Shown in pieces: positions 1 through 8,264 of a stretch of 64,000 bases of DNA (the stretch's first letter is position 1; each line of letters begins with the position of its first letter). A program made the translations under genes and the position numbers. The notes below the pieces were generated by a model. That model saw only the letters and a program-made list of their open reading frames with translations. It did no database searches and had not been told where the DNA came from. Source of the DNA: Pseudomonas arcuscaelestis (GTDB lineage: Bacteria > Pseudomonadota > Gammaproteobacteria > Pseudomonadales > Pseudomonadaceae); NCBI RefSeq assembly GCF_016881005.1, contig NZ_JACOPV010000007.1, positions 62,001 to 126,000 of the forward strand. The letters run 5' to 3'.

Positions 1-1029
1 CGCAACTGGCTCAAGCACATGGTGCCGCATTTCGCCGACCCGAAAATCGCCGTGGTGCAGTCGCCACAGGACTACCGCGACCAGAACGAAAGCACCTTCA
101 AGAAGCTGTGCTACAGCGAGTACAAGGGCTTCTTCCATATTGGCATGGTGACCCGCAATGATCGTGACGCGATCATCCAGCACGGCACCATGACCATGAC
201 CCGGCGCTCGGTGCTTGAAGAACTGGGCTGGGCCGACTGGTGCATTTGTGAAGACGCTGAACTGGGCCTGCGGGTGTTCGAGAAAGGCTATTCGGCAGCC
301 TACTCCCATGAGAGTTATGGCAAAGGCCTGATGCCGGACACTTTCATCGACTTCAAGAAGCAGCGCTTCCGCTGGGCCTATGGCGCCATCCAGATCATCA
401 AGCGCCATGCTGCCAGCCTGTTGCGCGGCAAGGACTCGGAGCTCACCCGTGGGCAGCGCTACCACTTCCTCGCAGGTTGGTTGCCGTGGATTGCCGACGG
501 CATGAACATCTTCTTTACCGTCGGTGCGTTGCTCTGGTCTGCTGCGATGATCATCGTGCCGCAACGGGTCGACCCACCGTTGCTGATTTTCGCTATTCCG
601 CCCCTGGCACTGTTTGTGTTCAAGGTCGGCAAGATCGTGTTCCTTTACCGCCGCGCGGTCGGGGTCAACCTCAAGGACGCCTTCGCTGCGGCCCTGGCCG
701 GTCTGGCGTTATCGCACACCATTGCCAAAGCCGTGCTCTACGGTTTCTTCACCAGCAGTATTCCGTTCTTCCGCACGCCCAAGAACGCCGACAGCCATGG
801 CTTGCTGGTGGCACTCTCCGAGGCCCGGGAAGAATTGTTCATCATGCTGCTGCTGTGGGGGGCCGCTGCCGGGATTTACCTGGTCCAGGGACTGCCGAGC
901 AATGACATGCGCTTCTGGGTGACCATGCTGCTGGTGCAGTCGCTGCCCTACCTGGCGGCGCTGATCATGGCCATGCTGTCGTCACTGCCCAAGCCGCTGA
1001 GTGCTGCCCAGCCAGCCCAAGCTTCCTGA
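1..1029 (+). CDS. Family 2 glycosyltransferase (cellulose synthase-like), 3' part
   Basis: This is the C-terminal part of a processive membrane glycosyltransferase; the gene starts before the window and frame 1 is open from base 1. It shows the late GT-A motifs of the family: an acidic E-D in CEDAELGLR (near residues 84-85 of the visible part) and QRFRW, the QxxRW signature of cellulose/hyaluronan-synthase-like enzymes. At least four hydrophobic segments follow (roughly residues 160-180, 195-215, 225-250 and 275-330), placing it in the inner membrane. The sugar donor and polymer cannot be read from the sequence. It probably transfers sugar from a nucleotide-sugar into an exopolysaccharide or glucan. 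Confidence 0.85.
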   Translation, partial: RNWLKHMVPHFADPKIAVVQSPQDYRDQNESTFKKLCYSEYKGFFHIGMVTRNDRDAIIQHGTMTMTRRSVLEELGWADWCICEDAELGLRVFEKGYSAAYSHESYGKGLMPDTFIDFKKQRFRWAYGAIQIIKRHAASLLRGKDSELTRGQRYHFLAGWLPWIADGMNIFFTVGALLWSAAMIIVPQRVDPPLLIFAIPPLALFVFKVGKIVFLYRRAVGVNLKDAFAAALAGLALSHTIAKAVLYGFFTSSIPFFRTPKNADSHGLLVALSEAREELFIMLLLWGAAAGIYLVQGLPSNDMRFWVTMLLVQSLPYLAALIMAMLSSLPKPLSAAQPAQAS

Positions 1030-1033
1030 CGCA

Positions 1034-1110
1034 CCCCGGTAGGGGCGGACTTGCCCCGCGATTGCGATCTGCCAACCACATCGCATAGCGGAGCAAGCCC
1101 GTTCCTGCCC
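1034..1110. repeat. REP-like inverted pair
   Basis: Two GC-rich elements face each other in the gap between the glycosyltransferase and dapE. The reverse complement of 1034-1066 and the direct sequence of 1082-1110 share the pattern CGCA..GCGG(G/A)GCAAG(T/C)CCG..CCT.CC. This matches the general form of Pseudomonas intergenic REP elements as I recall them (GCGGGCAAGCCCGCTCCTAC-like). Each arm can fold into its own hairpin. Confidence 0.6.
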
Positions 1111-1198
1111 AAGCTCACCGGCAACCCTCACTCGATCGTTTTGCTATAAGATAACGCCCCTCGAATTCGTGCCCTGCCTTGCCCCCGGAGTTCCTTCA

Positions 1199-2350
1199 AT
1201 GACGGCCCCAGCCGACCTTTCGCCTACCTTAGAACTGGCCTGCGACCTGATCCGTCGTCCTTCGGTAACCCCTCTGGACTTCGACTGCCAGAAACAAATG
1301 ATGCAGCGCCTGGGCGATGCCGGTTTCATGCTCGAGCCAATGCGCATTGAGGATGTCGATAACTTCTGGGCCACCCATGGCAACCAGGAAGGTCCGGTAT
1401 TGTGCTTTGCCGGCCACACCGACGTGGTGCCTACCGGCCCCGTGCAAGCATGGCAAAACGATCCATTCAATGCGCTGATCGATGCCGATGGCATGCTCTG
1501 TGGTCGCGGTGCTGCCGACATGAAAGGCAGCCTGGCAGCCATGGTCGTGGCCACCGAGCGTTTCGTTGCCGACTATCCGAATCACCGCGGTAAAGTCGCC
1601 TTTCTGATTACCAGCGACGAAGAAGGCCCGGCCCACCATGGCACCAAGGCCGTGGTCGAGCGCCTGGCTGCACGCAAAGAGCGCCTGGACTGGTGCATTG
1701 TCGGTGAACCGTCTAGCACCAGCCTGGTCGGTGACGTGGTCAAGAACGGTCGCCGCGGCTCGCTCGGCGCCAAGCTGACAGTACGCGGCGTACAAGGCCA
1801 TGTAGCGTATCCGCACCTGGCGAAAAACCCGATTCATCTCGCCACCCCGGCGCTGGCAGAGCTGGCCGCCGAGCACTGGGACGAGGGCAATGCGTTCTTC
1901 CCGCCGACCAGTTTCCAGATTTCCAACCTGAACGCGGGCACTGGCGCGACCAATGTTGTGCCGGGCGAACTCACAGCACTTTTCAACTTCCGCTTCTCCA
2001 CCGAGTCGACCGTTGAAGGCCTGCAACAGCGGGTAGCAGCCATTCTCGACAAGCACCAACTCGACTGGCACGTGGACTGGGCGCTGTCCGGCTTGCCCTT
2101 CCTGACCGAACCGGGTGACTTGCTCGATGCAGTGTCTGCCAGCATCAAGGCGGTCACTGGCCGTGACACCCAGGCATCGACCAGCGGCGGTACTTCCGAT
2201 GGTCGCTTCATTGCCACCCTGGGTACCCAAGTGGTTGAACTGGGCCCGGTCAATGCCACTATCCATCAGGTCAACGAGCGGATTCTGGCCAGCGATCTCG
2301 ACGTCCTGACCGAAATCTATTACCAGACCCTCATCCGGTTGCTTGCCTGA
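1199..2350 (+). CDS. dapE: Succinyl-diaminopimelate desuccinylase
   Basis: Cytoplasmic di-zinc M20 peptidase-family enzyme that removes succinate from N-succinyl-LL-2,6-diaminopimelate in lysine and peptidoglycan precursor synthesis. The 383-residue length is normal. Metal-site motifs are visible: GHTDVVP (H73, D75), AADMKG (D107) and [12 protein letters not shown] (E141/E142). The start at 1199 follows a GGAG at 1187-1190 with good spacing; the upstream in-frame GTG at 1169 would add ten residues unlike the family. The stop overlaps the start of rlmA by one base (TGATG), so the two are probably translationally coupled. Confidence 0.97.
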   Translation: MTAPADLSPTLELACDLIRRPSVTPLDFDCQKQMMQRLGDAGFMLEPMRIEDVDNFWATHGNQEGPVLCFAGHTDVVPTGPVQAWQNDPFNALIDADGMLCGRGAADMKGSLAAMVVATERFVADYPNHRGKVAFLITSDEEGPAHHGTKAVVERLAARKERLDWCIVGEPSSTSLVGDVVKNGRRGSLGAKLTVRGVQGHVAYPHLAKNPIHLATPALAELAAEHWDEGNAFFPPTSFQISNLNAGTGATNVVPGELTALFNFRFSTESTVEGLQQRVAAILDKHQLDWHVDWALSGLPFLTEPGDLLDAVSASIKAVTGRDTQASTSGGTSDGRFIATLGTQVVELGPVNATIHQVNERILASDLDVLTEIYYQTLIRLLA

Positions 2351-3162
2351 TGCTCACCTGCCCCCTCTGCAGCGCTCCGCTGAACGCCCTCGACAACGGC
2401 GTGGCTTGCCCGGCCGGACACCGCTTCGATCGTGCGCGGCAGGGCTACCTGAACCTGTTGCCGGTGCAGCACAAGAACAGTCGCGACCCAGGCGACAACC
2501 AGGCTATGGTTGAAGCCCGCCGCGATTTTCTCAATGCTGGGCATTACGCCCCGGTAGCTCGCCGGCTGGCGGAACTTACCGCTGAACGTGCACCACAGCG
2601 CTGGCTGGATATCGGTTGTGGCGAGGGCTACTACACCGCGCAGATCGCCCAGGCGCTGCCCAACGCCGACGGCTATGCCCTGGACATTTCCCGCGAAGCG
2701 GTCAAACGCGCCTGCAAGCGCAACCCCGCGTTGACATGGCTGGTAGCGAGCATGGCCCGCGTGCCGCTGGCTGACGCCAGTTGCCAGTTTCTGGCCAGTG
2801 TATTCAGTCCACTCGACTGGCAGGAAGCCCTGCGCCTGCTCGCACCGGGAGGCGGCCTGATGCGTGTCGGCCCAACCAACGAGCACCTGATCGAACTGCG
2901 CCACAAGCTCTATGATGAAGTGCGCGACTATGCCGACGACAAGCATTTGGCATTGGTCCCGGCAGGCATGCAGCACGCTCACAGCGAAACCCTCAAATTC
3001 CGCTTAAGCCTTGTCGATGGCAAATCCCGCGCCGATTTGCTGGCCATGACGCCTCATGGCTGGCGGGCCAGCGCTGAAAAACGAGCTCGCGTCATCGAAC
3101 AGGCCGAGCCTTTCGAGGTCACGGTATCGATGCGATATGACTATTTCATGCGCCAAGACTGA
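2350..3162 (+). CDS. rlmA: 23S rRNA (guanine-N1)-methyltransferase RlmA-type
   Basis: SAM-dependent methyltransferase that modifies a guanine of 23S rRNA helix 35 (G745 in E. coli). The N-terminus is the family zinc ribbon with C4, C7, C20 and H24 (CPLC...CPAGH), followed by FDRARQGYLNLL. The SAM-binding motif LDIGCGEGYYT lies near residues 87-97. At 270 aa it is full length. It overlaps dapE by one base and is probably co-transcribed with dapE and the following small gene. Confidence 0.92.
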   Translation: MLTCPLCSAPLNALDNGVACPAGHRFDRARQGYLNLLPVQHKNSRDPGDNQAMVEARRDFLNAGHYAPVARRLAELTAERAPQRWLDIGCGEGYYTAQIAQALPNADGYALDISREAVKRACKRNPALTWLVASMARVPLADASCQFLASVFSPLDWQEALRLLAPGGGLMRVGPTNEHLIELRHKLYDEVRDYADDKHLALVPAGMQHAHSETLKFRLSLVDGKSRADLLAMTPHGWRASAEKRARVIEQAEPFEVTVSMRYDYFMRQD

Positions 3163-3180
3163 GCACACCCGGAGCCCCCA

Positions 3181-3558
3181 ATGCGCCAACCCGATATCGA
3201 GATTTACTTAAAAGACGCCGACGTCGATCACAAGCAGATCGCTGCGTGGCTGACCGAAGCACTGGGCCCTTGCAGTGAATGGCAGCAGAAAGGCCAGACC
3301 TACAAGTGCATGGCCGGTAACATTCCGGTTACCTGGTTACCGAAGGCTGTGGGCAAATGGAACAGTTTGTACCTGGAAAGTGACAAGACCCCGTGGGATG
3401 ACGATATCGCCTGCGCTCGTGCTGCGTTCGCTGCGCTGAACGTCGAAGTGCGTTGCGCACCTGGCAGTTGGGTCGAAGAAGAAGGGGAGGAAGATGCCGA
3501 TCGCTGGATTCGCATCAGCGCCGATGGCGAAGAAGAAATCACCTGGAGGACGCAGTAG
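3181..3558 (+). CDS. Conserved hypothetical protein, 125 aa
   Basis: Small acidic soluble protein with no signal peptide or membrane segment. A GGAG six bases before ATG 3181 supports the start, and it begins 18 bases after rlmA, so it likely belongs to the dapE-rlmA transcript. It has a Trp-rich middle (TWLPKAVGKWNSLYL) and an acidic stretch EEEGEEDADRW near residues 99-109. I do not recognise a named domain; the gene looks like a Pseudomonas lineage protein of unknown function. Confidence 0.8.
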   Translation: MRQPDIEIYLKDADVDHKQIAAWLTEALGPCSEWQQKGQTYKCMAGNIPVTWLPKAVGKWNSLYLESDKTPWDDDIACARAAFAALNVEVRCAPGSWVEEEGEEDADRWIRISADGEEEITWRTQ

Positions 3559-3570
3559 CTCGACGCTGTG

Positions 3571-3616
3571 AGCTGCAAGCTACAAGTCGAGCACGATCAA
3601 CTTGTAGCTTACAGCT
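3571..3616. terminator. Convergent hairpin, probable bidirectional terminator
   Basis: Arms at 3571-3587 (AGCTGCAAGCTACAAGT) and 3600-3616 pair over 17 bases with one mismatch around a 12-base loop. The hairpin lies between the convergent 3181-3558 gene and the cold-shock gene. The arm sequence recurs in the hairpin near 8227, so it may be a mobile or repeated terminator module. Confidence 0.65.
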
Positions 3617-3630
3617 TCATTCTTGCTGCG

Positions 3631-3840
3631 TCAGAGGCCTATAACGTCTTCTGCCTGCAGGCCTTTCTGGCCCTGAGTCAGATTGTATTCGACCTGCTGG
3701 CCCTCGATCAGGGTGCGATGCCCCTCACCACGAATGGCACGGTAGTGAACGAACACATCCGCACCATCTCCACGCTGAATGAAGCCATAACCTTTAGCAT
3801 CGTTGAACCACTTCACACTTCCAGTCTCACGAGACGACAT
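3631..3840 (-). CDS. Cold-shock domain protein, CspA/CapB type
   Basis: Single cold-shock domain of 69 aa that binds single-stranded RNA/DNA and acts as an RNA chaperone. The RNP1 motif KGYGFIQ (residues 17-23) and RNP2 motif VFVHYRAI (residues 29-36) are both present. The start codon is at 3838-3840. About 220 bases separate it from the divergent plsB, giving room for the long 5' leader usual for csp genes. Pseudomonas carries several paralogues; I cannot say which one this is, nor whether it is cold-induced. Confidence 0.93.
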   Translation of the reverse strand: MSSRETGSVKWFNDAKGYGFIQRGDGADVFVHYRAIRGEGHRTLIEGQQVEYNLTQGQKGLQAEDVIGL

Positions 3841-4061
3841 CTGAACTACTCCGAATTTTTATTTTGGAATCGCCTTGCAAGCGAAGGATCACCCTCCTTC
3901 GCTGACGCAGCTTGAGCATTACTCCTGCAAGCTGCGGACCGAGTATATGTCAGGCTAGAAATATTTTTTATGACGGCCGAGCATTTTGCTGAAGTTGCGC
4001 AGATACGTCACACTAACCGACTGAGCAATCACTCAAAAAAATCACCCAGAGCACACACTGT

Positions 4062-6548
4062 ATGACCCGTTCTCCCCTGCGCCGCCTGATCTTTGGCGCC
4101 CTGCGTCGCCTGTTGTACCTGTGGGTTCGCTCCGAGACCATCAACCAGTCCTCCTTCACCCTGAACCTGGATCGCAGCCGACCCGTGTTCTATGCCCTGC
4201 AGTCACCTTCCCTGACCGATCTGGCGGTGCTTGATCGAGAGTGCACCAAAGCGGGGCTGCCACGCCCGGTATTGCCGGTCGCCGTTGGCACGCTGCACGA
4301 GCCCGCGGCGTTTTTCTACCTGACTCCCGAACCAGACTGGCTGGGTCGCCAGGACAAACGCGGCGCCCCACCGACACTGTCGCGCCTGGTCAATGCCATC
4401 AGCCAGCATGCAGAAGAAGACGCGCAGATTATTCCGGTCAGTGTGTTCTGGGGGCAATCGCCTGCCAGTGAGTCCAGCCCGTGGAAATTGCTGTTTGCCG
4501 ATAGCTGGGCTGTTACCGGACGATTGCGTCGGTTGCTGACGGTGTTGATTCTGGGGCGCAAAACCCGGGTTCAGTTCTCTGCCCCGATCCACCTGCGCGA
4601 ACTGGTCCAGCACAACAAGGGTCATGAGCGCACGGTACGAATGGCTCAACGCATGCTGCGGGTGCACTTTCGCAACCTCAAGACCGCGGTCATCGGCCCG
4701 GACATCTCGCACCGGCGTAACCTGGTCAAAGGCCTGGTTCACGATCCATTGGTGCGCCAGGCCATTGCCGACGAGGCGGAGCGCGAAAAAATCACACTTG
4801 CCAAAGCCGAGGCGCAGGCCTTGCGTTACGGCAATGAAATTGCCTCGGACTACACCTATACCGCCATCCGCTTTCTCGAAGTGGTGCTCAGCTGGTTCTG
4901 GAACAAAATCTATGACGGCATCAAGGTCAATAACATCGAGCAGGTACAAGGCATAGCCCCAGGTCACGAAGTTATCTACGTACCTTGCCACCGAAGTCAC
5001 ATTGATTACCTGCTGCTGTCCTACCTGCTGTTTCGCAACGGCCTGACACCACCGCACATTGCCGCCGGGATCAACCTGAACATGCCGGTGATCGGCGGCC
5101 TGCTGCGCCGTGGCGGGGCATTCTTCATGCGCCGCACGTTCAAGGGCAATCCGCTGTACACGGCGGTTTTCAATGAGTACCTGCACACCCTGTTTACCAA
5201 AGGCTTCCCAGTCGAGTATTTCGTCGAAGGCGGCCGATCGCGTACCGGTCGCATGCTGCAACCGAAGACCGGCATGCTGGCCATCACCCTGCGCAGCTAC
5301 CTGCGTTCATCTCGCACTCCAATAGTCTTCGTGCCGGTGTACATCGGCTATGAACGCGTGCTGGAGGGGCGTACCTACCTGGGCGAGCTGCGCGGCGCGA
5401 GCAAAAAGAAAGAATCGATCTTCGATATTTTCAAAGTCGTTGGCGCCCTCAAACAGCGCTTTGGCCAGGTAGCAGTGAACTTTGGCGAGCCGATCCGTCT
5501 TGGCGCTTTCCTCGACCAGCAGCAACCGGGCTGGCGCGAACAGTCCTACGCGCCGCAGTTCCGCCCGGCTTGGCTTAATGAGACCACCTCACGCCTGGGT
5601 GAGAAAGTTGCCCAGCACCTCAACGAGGCAGCGGCGATCAATCCGGTCAACCTGGTGGCCCTCGCGTTGCTCTCCACCAGCCGCCTGGCCCTGGACGAAC
5701 GCGCCCTGGCACGGGTATTGGATCTGTACCTGGCGTTACTGCGCAAAGTTCCTTACTCACCGCACACCACCTTGCCAGAAGGCGACGGCCTGGCCCTGAT
5801 CAGCTACGTCAGGGGTATGGACTTGTTGGCCGAGCAAAGCGATGCCCTGGGCAGGATTCTCTACCTGGACGAACAGAACGCGGTCTTGATGACCTACTAC
5901 CGCAACAATGTCCTGCACATCTTCGCCCTGCCGGCATTGTTGGCGAGCTTCTTCCAGAGCAGCTCGCGCATGAGCCGCGAGTTGATCCTGCAGTACACCC
6001 GGGCCTTGTACCCGTATCTGCAGTCCGAGCTTTTCATTCGCTGGCAGCCACAAGAGCTGGATGCGGTAATTGACCAGTGGCTGCAGGCGTTTGTCGAGCA
6101 AGGTCTGCTGCGCTATGAAAACGGTGTGTACTTGCGTCCGGCACCCAGCTCGCGGCAGTTTGTATTGCTGACATTGCTGGCCCGGGCCATCACCCAGACC
6201 CTGCAACGCTTCTACATGGCTACCGCCTTGCTGCTCAATAGTGGCCAGCACACCCTGAGCGCTGAAGAACTTGAAGACTTGTGCGTGGTAATGGCCCAGC
6301 GCCTATCTATTCTGCATGGCCTGAATGCGCCAGAGTTCTTCGACAAGACCTTGTTCCGCCACTTCATCCAGACCCAGATCACGCAGGGTGTTTTGCGCCC
6401 GGATACAAATGGCAAGCTTGGATACCATGAAAAACTGAGTGAACTGGCCGAAGGGGCGGCCAAGCGTGTGCTGTCGGCGGAAATTCGTTTGTCAATTCGC
6501 CAGGTAGCGCTGCACCGTGACGACGCCTCAGGAACCACACAAGAGTAA
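4062..6548 (+). CDS. plsB: Glycerol-3-phosphate 1-O-acyltransferase
   Basis: Membrane-associated enzyme that acylates sn-glycerol-3-phosphate at position 1, the first step of phospholipid synthesis. At 828 aa it is close to the E. coli enzyme. The acyltransferase motif I HX4D is H310-R-S-H-I-D315. Motif [13 protein letters not shown] lies near residue 388, and FVPVYIGYE follows. A long C-terminal region (about 500-828) typical of PlsB is present. No strong Shine-Dalgarno precedes ATG 4062, but the N-terminus matches the family. It stands alone on the plus strand with cspA divergent upstream. Confidence 0.97.
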   Translation: MTRSPLRRLIFGALRRLLYLWVRSETINQSSFTLNLDRSRPVFYALQSPSLTDLAVLDRECTKAGLPRPVLPVAVGTLHEPAAFFYLTPEPDWLGRQDKRGAPPTLSRLVNAISQHAEEDAQIIPVSVFWGQSPASESSPWKLLFADSWAVTGRLRRLLTVLILGRKTRVQFSAPIHLRELVQHNKGHERTVRMAQRMLRVHFRNLKTAVIGPDISHRRNLVKGLVHDPLVRQAIADEAEREKITLAKAEAQALRYGNEIASDYTYTAIRFLEVVLSWFWNKIYDGIKVNNIEQVQGIAPGHEVIYVPCHRSHIDYLLLSYLLFRNGLTPPHIAAGINLNMPVIGGLLRRGGAFFMRRTFKGNPLYTAVFNEYLHTLFTKGFPVEYFVEGGRSRTGRMLQPKTGMLAITLRSYLRSSRTPIVFVPVYIGYERVLEGRTYLGELRGASKKKESIFDIFKVVGALKQRFGQVAVNFGEPIRLGAFLDQQQPGWREQSYAPQFRPAWLNETTSRLGEKVAQHLNEAAAINPVNLVALALLSTSRLALDERALARVLDLYLALLRKVPYSPHTTLPEGDGLALISYVRGMDLLAEQSDALGRILYLDEQNAVLMTYYRNNVLHIFALPALLASFFQSSSRMSRELILQYTRALYPYLQSELFIRWQPQELDAVIDQWLQAFVEQGLLRYENGVYLRPAPSSRQFVLLTLLARAITQTLQRFYMATALLLNSGQHTLSAEELEDLCVVMAQRLSILHGLNAPEFFDKTLFRHFIQTQITQGVLRPDTNGKLGYHEKLSELAEGAAKRVLSAEIRLSIRQVALHRDDASGTTQE

Positions 6549-6569
6549 AGGTTTCTATCTGCAAGAGTC

Positions 6570-6621
6570 CCTTGGGAGGATTCAGGATGCACGAGCAATC
6601 TCGATCTGAATCCCTCCAAGG
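6570..6621 (+). promoter_or_regulatory. Stem-loop carrying or abutting two Shine-Dalgarno sites
   Basis: Arms 6570-6585 (CCTTGGGAGGATTCAG) and 6606-6621 (CTGAATCCCTCCAAGG) are nearly perfect complements. The left arm holds the GGGAGG upstream of a possible leader ORF at 6587. The right arm ends in the first two bases of the GGAG (6620-6623) that serves ATG 6630. Folding would therefore cover both ribosome-binding sites. Confidence 0.5.
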
Positions 6622-6649
6622 AGCACCACATGCACAACGACTGGTATAA
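6587..6649 (+). CDS. Possible 20-aa leader peptide
   Basis: A short ORF beginning with ATG 6587 is preceded by GGGAGG at 6574-6579 with seven-base spacing, a better site than that of many real genes here. It reads MHEQSRSESLQGAPHAQRLV and stops at 6647-6649, overlapping the start of the next gene in a different frame. It has no run of one amino acid as attenuator leaders have. It could couple translation to the downstream YbaY-type gene, or be chance. No homology is known to me. Confidence 0.3.
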   Translation: MHEQSRSESLQGAPHAQRLV

Positions 6650-6992
6650 ATACCTTGATGTCGAAGTTCTCTACATGCAGCGCATTGGACTGCCACAAGG
6701 CGTCACGGTCAGCCTGGACCTGAACGACGTCTCACAGCAGGATGTCGCTGCGAAACCTCTGGCCTCTCAGAGCGTCAGGACCAATGGCAATGTACCTATC
6801 CACTTTCAGTTGCGCTACGACCCCAGAGTGGTTGACGCCGACCTCAGCTATTCCCTAACAGCTCGAATCGAACTGGACGGGCTGCTTCTATTCACCAACA
6901 CCAACAGTTATCTGGTCACCCTCAATGGCAGTCAGGCTAAAATCATGATGGTTCTACAGGGTTCACCTTTAGGCTTTGCCGCACAGCTCTAA
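6630..6992 (+). CDS. YbaY-family protein without signal peptide
   Basis: Protein of 120 aa that aligns by eye over its length with the lipoprotein encoded next (7077-7475): VLYMQRIGLPQGVTVSLDLNDVS against VFYLQRIALPPTATLNVSLQDVS, then LTARIELDGLLLFTN against VSARIEADGKLLFIN. The fold is that of YbaY/YscW-type small beta proteins. Unlike its neighbour it starts with MHNDWYKYLDVE and has no signal sequence or lipobox, so it should be cytoplasmic unless the true start is elsewhere. GGAG at 6620-6623 supports ATG 6630. It looks like a tandem duplicate that lost its export signal. Confidence 0.8.
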   Translation: MHNDWYKYLDVEVLYMQRIGLPQGVTVSLDLNDVSQQDVAAKPLASQSVRTNGNVPIHFQLRYDPRVVDADLSYSLTARIELDGLLLFTNTNSYLVTLNGSQAKIMMVLQGSPLGFAAQL

Positions 6993-7076
6993 CCCGTGCG
7001 TTTAGGCTCACACGAAAAAATCCGTTAAAGTTCAGGACGGTCGTGAAAAATCGACATTACTGCCTACGGAATTTTT

Positions 7077-7475
7077 ATGAAAAAATTAGTTTTACTGTTA
7101 TGTAGCTCTTTGCTTGCCGCCTGTTCGAGCTCCAGTCTCCCTTCTAAGGCCTCGCTCGACGGCGAGGTCTTCTACCTGCAGCGTATCGCTCTGCCACCCA
7201 CAGCCACCCTGAATGTGAGCCTGCAGGACGTGTCGCTGATGGATGCCCCAGCGGTCACCTTGGCAAGCCAGAACGGTCCGATCAACGGCAGCGTTCCGCT
7301 GCCTTTTCATTTGAGCTATGACCCTGCGCAAGTAAAACCTGGCCATCGCTATGCAGTCAGCGCGCGTATCGAAGCGGATGGCAAACTGCTGTTCATCAAC
7401 ACTGAGCATCATGGCGTTCAACTCGACGGCAGCGATCCGCAGCCGGTACGCATCAAAGTTGATGCAGTTCGCTGA
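7077..7475 (+). CDS. YbaY-family lipoprotein
   Basis: Small envelope lipoprotein of 132 aa. The signal peptide is MKKLVLLLCSSLLAAC with lipobox LAAC, so Cys16 is the predicted lipidated residue; the following Ser residues (SSSS) are compatible with outer-membrane sorting. The mature part is one YbaY domain, paralogous to the gene just upstream. It is followed within 32 bases by the DUF4197 gene, probably in one transcript. Function of the family is unclear; related YscW proteins act as pilotins for secretins, but no secretion genes are nearby. Confidence 0.88.
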   Translation: MKKLVLLLCSSLLAACSSSSLPSKASLDGEVFYLQRIALPPTATLNVSLQDVSLMDAPAVTLASQNGPINGSVPLPFHLSYDPAQVKPGHRYAVSARIEADGKLLFINTEHHGVQLDGSDPQPVRIKVDAVR

Positions 7476-7507
7476 TAACCGTTCCAACTACAGATAAGGA
7501 TGCTGCC

Positions 7508-8197
7508 ATGTTCCGCCCTGCTCTTACCTTGACCGGCTTGTGCGCCGGTCTGCTGCTCTCGGCCAGCGCCATGGCGCTGTCTCTCGGCGACCTGTCACAG
7601 AAGGACGCCTCTGGTGGCCTGAAGGACGCACTGACCCAAGGGGCTCAGGTCGCCGTAAAGCAACTCGGCACACCGGGTGGCTTCAGCAACAATCCTGAGG
7701 TACGCATCGAATTGCCGGGCAACCTTGGCAAAGTCGCGAAGAAGATGAAGCAGTTTGGTATGGGTGCCGAGGTCGAAGCACTTGAGACAAGCATGAACCA
7801 GGCTGCCGAAGCTGCGGTGCCACAAGCTCAGGCCCTGCTGGTGGATGCAGTCAAGAAGATGACCGTCGAAGACGCCAAGGGCATTCTTGCCGGCGGTAAT
7901 GACTCAGCCACTCAGTACCTGAACAAGACCAGCCGCGAACAGATCCGCGCCAAGTTCCTGCCCATCGTCAAGAAAGCTACCGATCAGGTTGGCCTGGCCC
8001 AGCAGTACAACAACTTCGCCGGCCAAGCCGCGACCTTTGGGGTGCTCGATGCCAAGAACGCCAATGTTGAGGGCTATGTGACCGAACAGGCGCTCGATGG
8101 CCTATTCGAGATGATCGCCAAGCAGGAAGAAACCATTCGCCAGAACCCGGCTGCTGCTGCAACCGGCTTGGCCAAGAAGGTGTTTGGCGCGCTTTGA
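7508..8197 (+). CDS. DUF4197 domain periplasmic protein
   Basis: Protein of 229 aa with a Sec signal peptide (residues 1-23, cleavage near SAMALS). The rest is alpha-helical and alanine-rich and matches the DUF4197 family as I know it, including the region KTSREQIRAKFLPIVKKATDQVGLAQQYN near residues 140-170. Shine-Dalgarno AAGGA lies about ten bases before ATG 7508. It is probably exported to the periplasm; no biochemical role is established. Likely co-transcribed with the two YbaY-type genes. Confidence 0.85.
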   Translation: MFRPALTLTGLCAGLLLSASAMALSLGDLSQKDASGGLKDALTQGAQVAVKQLGTPGGFSNNPEVRIELPGNLGKVAKKMKQFGMGAEVEALETSMNQAAEAAVPQAQALLVDAVKKMTVEDAKGILAGGNDSATQYLNKTSREQIRAKFLPIVKKATDQVGLAQQYNNFAGQAATFGVLDAKNANVEGYVTEQALDGLFEMIAKQEETIRQNPAAAATGLAKKVFGAL

Positions 8198-8226
8198 GCG
8201 CGCCAGCTACAAGCTGCAAGCCTCAA

Positions 8227-8262
8227 GCTGCAAGCGGGGTTGAACAACCCTTCGCTTGCAGC
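8227..8262. terminator. Hairpin between convergent genes
   Basis: GCTGCAAGCGGGGTT and AACCCTTCGCTTGCAGC pair around a GAAC loop with a two-base bulge. It lies between the DUF4197 gene and the convergent RND permease. Upstream, 8206-8226 holds further copies of the AGCTGCAAG word that also makes up the hairpin at 3571-3616. Confidence 0.65.
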
Positions 8263-8264
8263 AG

